Of a DNA stretch of 8,854 nt, positions 5,674 to 8,854 are shown one piece after another; position 1 is the first letter of the stretch; each line of letters opens with the position of its first letter. Both the position numbers and the translations under genes were made by a program. The DNA is from AC-37 sp035275105 (GTDB taxonomy: Bacteria; Actinomycetota; Thermoleophilia; Solirubrobacterales; Thermoleophilaceae), in contig DATENL010000190.1 in NCBI GenBank assembly GCA_035275105.1, forward strand, positions 1 through 8,854, written 5' to 3'. Below the pieces are notes generated by a model. The model had not been told where the DNA came from and made no database searches. It worked only from the letters and a program-made list of their open reading frames with translations.

Positions 5674-6224
5674 GTGGGCGCGCTCCCGGTGACCAGCGCC
5701 CTGGCGGCCTGCGGCTCGTGCAGCTCGCCGAGGATCACCGACATGTGCTCCGCCTCGGCGCCGAGGATCGCGAGCAGCGTCGCGCGGAGCCCCGGGGTCA
5801 CCACCGCGCCGAGCGAGTCGCCGTAGGCCGCGATCTGGGTGTTCTCGACGTCGAGGACAAAGCGGAGCGCGTCCTGCTCGCTCCGCAGGGGCGGGAAGCC
5901 GTCCACGTAGGAGGCGCGCGGCCGCGCCGGCACCACGTGGGCGCCGAGGTCGCCGATCGCCTCCTCCATCGCCCGCTGGTGCTCGCGCTCGTGGTCGCGG
6001 AAGTCGCGCGCGGTCGTCCGCGCGGTTCCCGTCAGGCGCTGTCCCGCGACCCCGTACGCGATCACCGCCATCCGCTCCAGGTCGAGGAGGGCGTTCGTGA
6101 CGGCGGCGTCCGACCGCTCCTGCTCCGGCTTGAGCGTGGTGGTGACCTCGGGGTTGTCGTCGCCGCCGCCGCAGGAGGCGAGAAGGGCGCCGAGGCCGCC
6201 GCCGGCGCCGGCCGCCGCCAGCAT
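5670..6224 (-). CDS. Ferritin-like lipoprotein with probable Tat signal and complete diiron motifs
   Basis: From the ATG at 6222-6224 the product is 184 aa. It has a hydrophobic leader ending in LLASCGGGDD (14-23), a lipobox with Cys18, then a four-helix domain. Metal ligands fit a diiron pattern: Glu50, Glu79-xx-His82 (HEREH), Glu127, Glu157-xx-His160 (AEAEH). The family binds or oxidises iron; an anchored extracytoplasmic form is inferred. Start is uncertain: the frame stays open upstream to a stop at 6279-6281, and the codons just before the ATG read LRRRDAL, a textbook twin-arginine motif that the ATG start would remove. No ATG, GTG or TTG lies in that extension; the candidates are ATC (6249-6251) or CTG (6225-6227). 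The stop overlaps the next gene (GTGA), so the two ferritin-like proteins are made together. Confidence 0.85.
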   Translation of the reverse strand: MLAAAGAGGGLGALLASCGGGDDNPEVTTTLKPEQERSDAAVTNALLDLERMAVIAYGVAGQRLTGTARTTARDFRDHEREHQRAMEEAIGDLGAHVVPARPRASYVDGFPPLRSEQDALRFVLDVENTQIAAYGDSLGAVVTPGLRATLLAILGAEAEHMSVILGELHEPQAARALVTGSAPT

Positions 6225-6257
6225 CAGAGCGTCGCGTCGCCGGAGGTCGATGCCGGG

Positions 6258-6267
6258 ATCGTATTGT
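6258..6267. promoter_or_regulatory. Overlapping divergent -10 elements for mec and the ferritin-like gene
   Basis: The plus strand carries TATTGT (6262-6267) and the minus strand TACGAT (6263-6258), both fitting TAnnnT and sharing two positions. The plus element would start transcription near 6274-6275, at a GTG in frame with mec; the minus element would start near 6251, at the ATC before the twin-arginine motif. Polymerase could hardly use both at once. The 9-mer GATCGTATT here (6257-6265) also occurs at 2278-2286 upstream of the rhodanese-E1 gene. No -35 elements are clear. Confidence 0.4.
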
Positions 6268-6661
6268 GTCCGCGGTGCTTATCTCGAAGGCCAACTGGGA
6301 CGAGCTGATCGCCCATGCCCGCGACGAGGCGCCGAACGAGTGCTGCGGCTACGCGCGGCTCTCGAACGGCCGCGTCGAGGAGGTTTTCCGGGGGGTGAAC
6401 GAGCGTCACTCCCCCTACGGCTTCGACCTCGACTATGAGAGCCTGAAGGCCGCCAACAACCTGGACGACGACGGGTTCGGCGTCGCGATCTACCACTCGC
6501 ACGTACGCAGCGCGGCCGAGCCCTCCGAGCAGGACAAGAACATCGTCAACTATCCCGACTGGCTGTACCTGATCATCTCGCTGCAGGGCGAGCCCCACAT
6601 CCGCGCCTGGACCATGACGAGCGATGGCAAGGTCTCGGAAGAGCCCCTCGAAGTCGCCTAG
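6266..6661 (+). CDS. mec: Mec: JAMM/Mov34 metalloprotease that releases cysteine from CysO-Cys
   Basis: 131 aa. The full JAMM zinc motif is present: Glu25 in NECCGY, then His77-Ser-His79, seven residues, Ser87, two residues, Asp90. The family includes mycobacterial Mec, which hydrolyses the CysO-cysteine bond after CysM has acted, freeing cysteine and regenerating CysO. The opening LISKANWDELIAHARDEAP and the closing KVSEEPLEV resemble Mec as I recall it. GTG at 6266-6268 gives 131 aa; GTG at 6275-6277 (128 aa) is equally good and would be the first codon of a leaderless mRNA from TATTGT at 6262-6267. No ribosome site precedes either. It lies about 1.5 kb from cysM, with the Tat/ferritin block between. 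A general ubiquitin-like processing peptidase is the alternative; the context makes Mec more likely. Confidence 0.9.
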   Translation: MSAVLISKANWDELIAHARDEAPNECCGYARLSNGRVEEVFRGVNERHSPYGFDLDYESLKAANNLDDDGFGVAIYHSHVRSAAEPSEQDKNIVNYPDWLYLIISLQGEPHIRAWTMTSDGKVSEEPLEVA

Positions 6662-7142
6662 CGCGCCGCTCGCCTGCCCGCGCTGCGCTCGCACCTACCC
6701 GCTCGACGAGCGCTTCTGCGCCACCTGCGGCATGCCGCTGGTGTACGCCGGCTCCGCGAGCGCCGAGGAGCCCGAGTCCGACGCCCACGCGCGGGCGCGC
6801 AAGATCCGCCCCGAGCTGACGCGCGGCGAGCTGGTCCGTGTTGCCTGGGGTCGCAACCAGGCCGAGGCCGAGCTGATCCAGAACCTGCTGCTCGAGGAGG
6901 GCGTGCCGAGCATCGCGCGCCGCAGCCCCGGCTTCGACGTACCCGACTTCCTCGCGGCCGGCCCCCGCGACGTGCTCGTGCCGGAGTCCGGCGTGGAGAC
7001 CGCCCGCGAGGCGCTCCACGAGGCGGACATCGATCCCCCGCCGCCGGCGCCGCCCCCACCGCGCGCCGGGCGCCTGCTCGCCGCCATCGTGGCGGGCGCC
7101 GGCGTGACCGCGCTCATCGCCTGGGCGCTGTCGCACGCGTAG
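6624..7142 (+). CDS. Zinc-ribbon / DUF2007-like protein with C-terminal membrane anchor
   Basis: 172 aa. A basic start is followed by a four-cysteine zinc ribbon, Cys18-xx-Cys21 and Cys32-xx-Cys35 (CPRC, CATC). Residues ~68-132 (LVRVAWGRNQAEAELIQNLL ...) resemble the DUF2007 'putative signal transducing protein' fold: a strand, a helix and a VLVPE strand. A Pro-rich linker (138-147) leads to one membrane segment (150-170) two residues from the end, so the protein is probably tail-anchored with its zinc ribbon in the cytosol. The ATG at 6624-6626 lies 38 bases inside the end of mec in another frame, so the pair is probably co-translated; no other start precedes the first cysteine pair except by extension. 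Function unknown; a regulatory or adaptor role is a guess. Confidence 0.8.
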   Translation: MARSRKSPSKSPSAPLACPRCARTYPLDERFCATCGMPLVYAGSASAEEPESDAHARARKIRPELTRGELVRVAWGRNQAEAELIQNLLLEEGVPSIARRSPGFDVPDFLAAGPRDVLVPESGVETAREALHEADIDPPPPAPPPPRAGRLLAAIVAGAGVTALIAWALSHA

Positions 7143-7156
7143 CGGCGCTTCGCCGG

Positions 7157-7203
7157 CGCTTTGGTCACTTGACCGCTATATGCGCAGTGAAGTGACCAAA
7201 GCG
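7157..7203. terminator. Perfect 14-bp inverted repeat between convergent genes
   Basis: CGCTTTGGTCACTT (7157-7170) pairs perfectly with AAGTGACCAAAGCG (7190-7203) around a 19-base loop. It starts 14 bases after one stop codon and ends 12 bases before the other, so it is best read as a two-way transcription end or mRNA 3' hairpin. No T-run follows on either strand. The left arm also contains its own dyad GGTCA-CT-TGACC (7163-7174), and this AT-richer stretch stands out from its surroundings, so an operator is a second possibility. Confidence 0.7.
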
Positions 7204-7215
7204 GCCCGGTGAGCG

Positions 7216-7893
7216 CTACGGCCGCCCCAGCGACATCGTGTTGAGCGAGAGCCCGCCGTCGATCCCGATCGCCTGGCCGGTCACGTAACCCGCCTCGTCC
7301 GAGGCGAGGAAGGCCACGAGGGCGGCGACCTCTGCGGGCTCGGCCATGCGGCCGGCCGGCAGCGCCTCGGTCACGCGCGCGAGCACGTCCGGCGGCATCG
7401 CCATCACCTGCTCGGTGGCGACCATCCCGGGCAGGACGGCGTTCGCGGTGATCCCCCGGCGCGCGTTCTCCGCCGCGATCGTGTTGACCATGCCGAGCAG
7501 CCCCGCCTTCGACGCGGCGTACGCCACCTGCCCGGGCAGGCCGCCGACCGCGGCCATGCTCGAGATCACGACGATCCGGCCGCGGCGGCGGTCGCGCATG
7601 CCGGGCAGGCAGGCCTGGACCGCGCGGAAGGCGCCGCTCAGGTTGACGGCGATGTCGCGCGACCACTGCTCCTCGGTCATGCGGTGGGCCGGAGCGATGG
7701 TCGTGGTGATCGCGGCGTTCGAGACGCACACGTCCACCTCGCCGAGGTCGGGCAGGGGATCGCCGGCCAGGTCGACCCGCAGGTCGCAGCCGGGGTCGCG
7801 GTCGAGCGTGACCACGTCGAGGCCGTCCTCGCGCAGCCGCGCCGCGATCGCGGCCCCGATGCCGCGCGCCGCGCCCGTGACCAGCGCCCTCAC
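7216..7893 (-). CDS. SDR-family oxidoreductase (FabG-like, classical short-chain dehydrogenase)
   Basis: 225 aa. Rossmann fold: TGAARGIG (6-13) binds the dinucleotide; Asp31 at the end of the second strand suggests NAD rather than NADP; SNAA (58-61); catalytic Asn84, Ser111/Ser112, Tyr125 and Lys129 (YAASK); and the closing GYVTGQAIGIDGG (202-214) of the family. All catalytic residues are kept, so it should oxidise a hydroxyl or reduce a ketone; the substrate cannot be told. It starts at GTG 7891-7893, immediately at the first strand, and has no ribosome site of its own. Its GTGA overlaps the stop of the 32-codon crotonase remnant upstream, so it probably relies on ribosomes loaded there. FabG is unlikely because no other fatty-acid genes are nearby. 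Confidence 0.9.
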   Translation of the reverse strand: MRALVTGAARGIGAAIAARLREDGLDVVTLDRDPGCDLRVDLAGDPLPDLGEVDVCVSNAAITTTIAPAHRMTEEQWSRDIAVNLSGAFRAVQACLPGMRDRRRGRIVVISSMAAVGGLPGQVAYAASKAGLLGMVNTIAAENARRGITANAVLPGMVATEQVMAMPPDVLARVTEALPAGRMAEPAEVAALVAFLASDEAGYVTGQAIGIDGGLSLNTMSLGRP

Positions 7894-7988
7894 GGCGACG
7901 TGGCGCGGGTGCCCGCGTTCTTCGCCTCCGGGCGGTTGATCGTCACGAACGCGATCCGGTCGCGCTTCTCGTACAGGGCCTTGGGCAC
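7890..7988 (-). pseudogene. N-terminal remnant of an enoyl-CoA hydratase (crotonase)
   Basis: A 32-codon reading frame, GTG at 7986-7988 to TGA at 7890-7892. Its first 25 residues include YEKRDRIAFVTINRPEAKNA, the typical opening of enoyl-CoA hydratases (first strands plus the NRPxxxNA motif). After Asn-Ala the crotonase sequence stops; seven unrelated residues (GTRATSP) follow and the frame ends in a GTGA overlap with the SDR start. The rest of the usual ~260-residue enzyme, including both CoA-binding and catalytic regions, is absent and the space is filled by the SDR gene, so a deletion or recombination joined the two. The start and ribosome site are intact, so a short peptide is probably still made and may serve as a translational leader. 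Confidence 0.72.
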
Positions 7989-7990
7989 GG

Positions 7991-8000
7991 CTCTCCTCCT
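7991..8000 (-). promoter_or_regulatory. Strong ribosome binding site of the crotonase remnant
   Basis: On the minus strand AGGAGGAGAG (8000 to 7991) precedes the GTG at 7988 by a few bases. It is one of only two strong Shine-Dalgarno sequences in the window, and it supports real translation of the short frame and, by coupling, of the SDR gene. Confidence 0.7.
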
Positions 8001-8033
8001 GCTGTAGTTCGGGACGGGGATTGTCTACACGAC

Positions 8034-8040
8034 GGAGGAG
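8034..8040 (+). promoter_or_regulatory. Ribosome binding site of the Cys/His-rich gene
   Basis: GGAGGAG at 8034-8040 ends two bases before the ATG at 8043, fixing that start. The 54-base divergent space (7989-8042) is otherwise taken up by the two ribosome sites; I see no clear -10 or -35 for either direction. Confidence 0.65.
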
Positions 8041-8042
8041 AG

Positions 8043-8744
8043 ATGGGCGAACGCTGGTTCAGCGACGACGAGCTGCGCGAGATGTCGCGCCCGACGATGG
8101 ACCGCGCGATCGAGGCACTCGACCGCGGCGACGTCGACGAGGCGCGCGCCCTGTGCGAGGCGATGAAGCACGAGTGGCGCCACCTGCACGACCTGATGGT
8201 CGAGGGGATAGCCGGACTGATCTCCTTCGTCCAGGAGCGCATGGGGGAGGACGCCGTGGCCGACGCGTGGACCTACGGCCAGGGTCGCGGCTGGCGGCGC
8301 GACGTGGAGACGATCGCCTCGCGCGACCGCCGCAAGATCGTCCACGCGCTCGCGGCCACCTGGCGCGCTCACTCTTGCAGCGGCACCGGTCCGCACCCGG
8401 GCGCCTTCACGATCACCGAGGACGACGAGAAGTTCACCTTCGCCATGAACCCGTGCGGCTCCGGCCAGCGCCTCGTGCGGATGGGCCGCTACGAGGGACC
8501 CGACGGCTACGGGGTCACCGAGCGCGCGCACGACTGGAGCTACGGGCGCGAGGGGTTCCCGCTCTACTGCACGCACTGCTCGTTCATGAACGAGTCGCTG
8601 CCGATCCGCTGGATCGGCTACCCGCTCTACCCGAGCGACCCGCCCGACGACTACGGCAGCGACCCGTGCACGTGGTACTGGTACAAGGACCCGGCCGACA
8701 TCCCCGACCGCCACTGGGAGCGGTACGGGGCGGAGCGCGGCTAG
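8043..8744 (+). CDS. Uncharacterised Cys/His-rich soluble protein
   Basis: 233 aa; I do not recognise the family with confidence. The first ~105 residues are helical, with a charged opening and KHEWRHLHDLMVEGI (42-56) carrying three histidines. The second half is Trp/Tyr/Gly-rich with conserved-looking metal or thiol motifs: HSCSGTGPHPG (110-120), AMNPCGSGQRLVRMG (134-148), and YCTHC (175-179) with Cys176 and Cys179, plus Cys209 in a DPCTWYWYKDP stretch (208-217). The six cysteines and seven histidines could hold zinc or an iron-sulfur or mononuclear site. No signal peptide or membrane segment. The start is fixed by a strong ribosome site. It is divergent from the crotonase remnant, and its stop shares the palindrome CTAG with the convergent gene. 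An enzyme is plausible; nothing shows the reaction. Confidence 0.85.
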   Translation: MGERWFSDDELREMSRPTMDRAIEALDRGDVDEARALCEAMKHEWRHLHDLMVEGIAGLISFVQERMGEDAVADAWTYGQGRGWRRDVETIASRDRRKIVHALAATWRAHSCSGTGPHPGAFTITEDDEKFTFAMNPCGSGQRLVRMGRYEGPDGYGVTERAHDWSYGREGFPLYCTHCSFMNESLPIRWIGYPLYPSDPPDDYGSDPCTWYWYKDPADIPDRHWERYGAERG

Positions 8745-8854
8745 CCCGCGGGGACGGCCGACTCGACGGGCACCGCGAGCCGCGTCGGCTCGGAGCGCCC
8801 GCGCAGCGTGACCTCCTCGCCGAGCGCCCAGCGCTCGGCCTCCCCGCCCGCCCG
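8741..8854 (-). CDS. 3' end of a minus-strand gene, probably a class III adenylate/guanylate cyclase
   Basis: Only the last 37 codons lie in the window, ending at TAG (8741-8743). The residues WALGEEVTLRGRSEPTRLAV match the end typical of class III nucleotide cyclase domains, in which a strand with LRGxxEPxxLY/AV closes the fold and the gene. The last residues are VPVESAVPAG. The catalytic part is outside the window, so the assignment rests on this tail alone; another protein with a similar closing strand is possible. Its stop and that of the plus-strand gene share CTAG. Confidence 0.55.
   Translation of the reverse strand, partial: RAGGEAERWALGEEVTLRGRSEPTRLAVPVESAVPAG

Noticed and set aside
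2278..6265. GATCGTATT at both 2278-2286 and 6257-6265 as a shared regulatory site.
   Set aside because: Nine bases is short enough to recur by chance in a window of this size, and the position relative to the start codons differs, so it is mentioned but not claimed.
5128..6294. One long 388-codon minus-strand frame covering both ferritin-like genes.
   Set aside because: Only its last 181 codons read as a protein family. The earlier part is Arg/Pro-rich out-of-frame sequence over the well-supported lipoprotein gene. The two genes are joined by a GTGA overlap, so no fusion or frameshift is needed.
7157..7203. Terminal inverted repeat or attachment site of a mobile element.
   Set aside because: There is no transposase or integrase, no matching distant arm and no target duplication. 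The position between convergent stops explains it better.
6695..7729. A 344-codon minus-strand frame across the zinc-ribbon and SDR genes.
   Set aside because: It crosses the inverted repeat and two well-supported genes and resembles nothing; it is out-of-frame shadow sequence.

Overview
The window is GC-rich throughout (G or C in nearly every third codon position), with many GTG/TTG starts, stop/start overlaps and few Shine-Dalgarno sequences. The mycobacterial-type CysO/CysM/Mec pathway, a Tat-exported ferritin-like pair and a SpoIIM-like membrane protein together suggest a high-GC actinobacterium, possibly of the Thermoleophilia (Solirubrobacterales/Gaiellales). The lineage is an inference from gene content. 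I could not run a search.

Layout. (1) Positions 1-55 hold palindromic repeats. (2) Positions 56-2224, minus strand, are a tightly coupled three-gene run: a SCO1/SenC copper chaperone, then a SpoIIM-like membrane protein, then a DipZ/TlpA-type thioredoxin-fold protein with both active-site cysteines replaced. (3) Positions 2301-4800, plus strand, carry a protein-thiocarboxylate cysteine pathway: a rhodanese-E1 fusion, the sulfur carrier CysO (ending in Gly-Gly) and the O-phosphoserine-dependent synthase CysM. (4) Positions 4743-6224, minus strand, encode two ferritin-like proteins with Tat-type signal sequences followed by a TatA/TatB subunit whose 3' end runs antisense into cysM. (5) Positions 6266-7142, plus strand, encode Mec, the JAMM peptidase that completes the CysO cycle, and an overlapping zinc-ribbon/DUF2007-like membrane protein. 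(6) Positions 7216-7988, minus strand, hold an SDR oxidoreductase preceded by a 32-codon remnant of an enoyl-CoA hydratase that keeps its ribosome binding site. (7) Positions 8043-8744, plus strand, encode an uncharacterised Cys/His-rich protein. (8) The window ends in the 3' tail of a minus-strand gene that looks like a class III nucleotide cyclase.

How they work together. The rhodanese-E1 protein would activate CysO and load it with sulfur, CysM would add the thiocarboxylate to O-phosphoserine-derived aminoacrylate, and Mec would release cysteine from CysO-Cys. The full route is present but split by the Tat/ferritin block. The Tat subunit sits directly downstream of two probable Tat substrates, which suggests an export cassette. 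SCO1 and the redoxin point to extracytoplasmic metal or thiol chemistry.

Most unusual observations: the truncated crotonase leader now feeding the SDR gene; the cysteine-less redoxin; a 14-of-15-base motif shared by the promoters of the E1 and cysM genes; the back-to-back overlapping -10 elements between mec and the ferritin gene, with no normal start codon for the Tat-signal form of the latter; and a perfect 14-bp inverted repeat between convergent genes.
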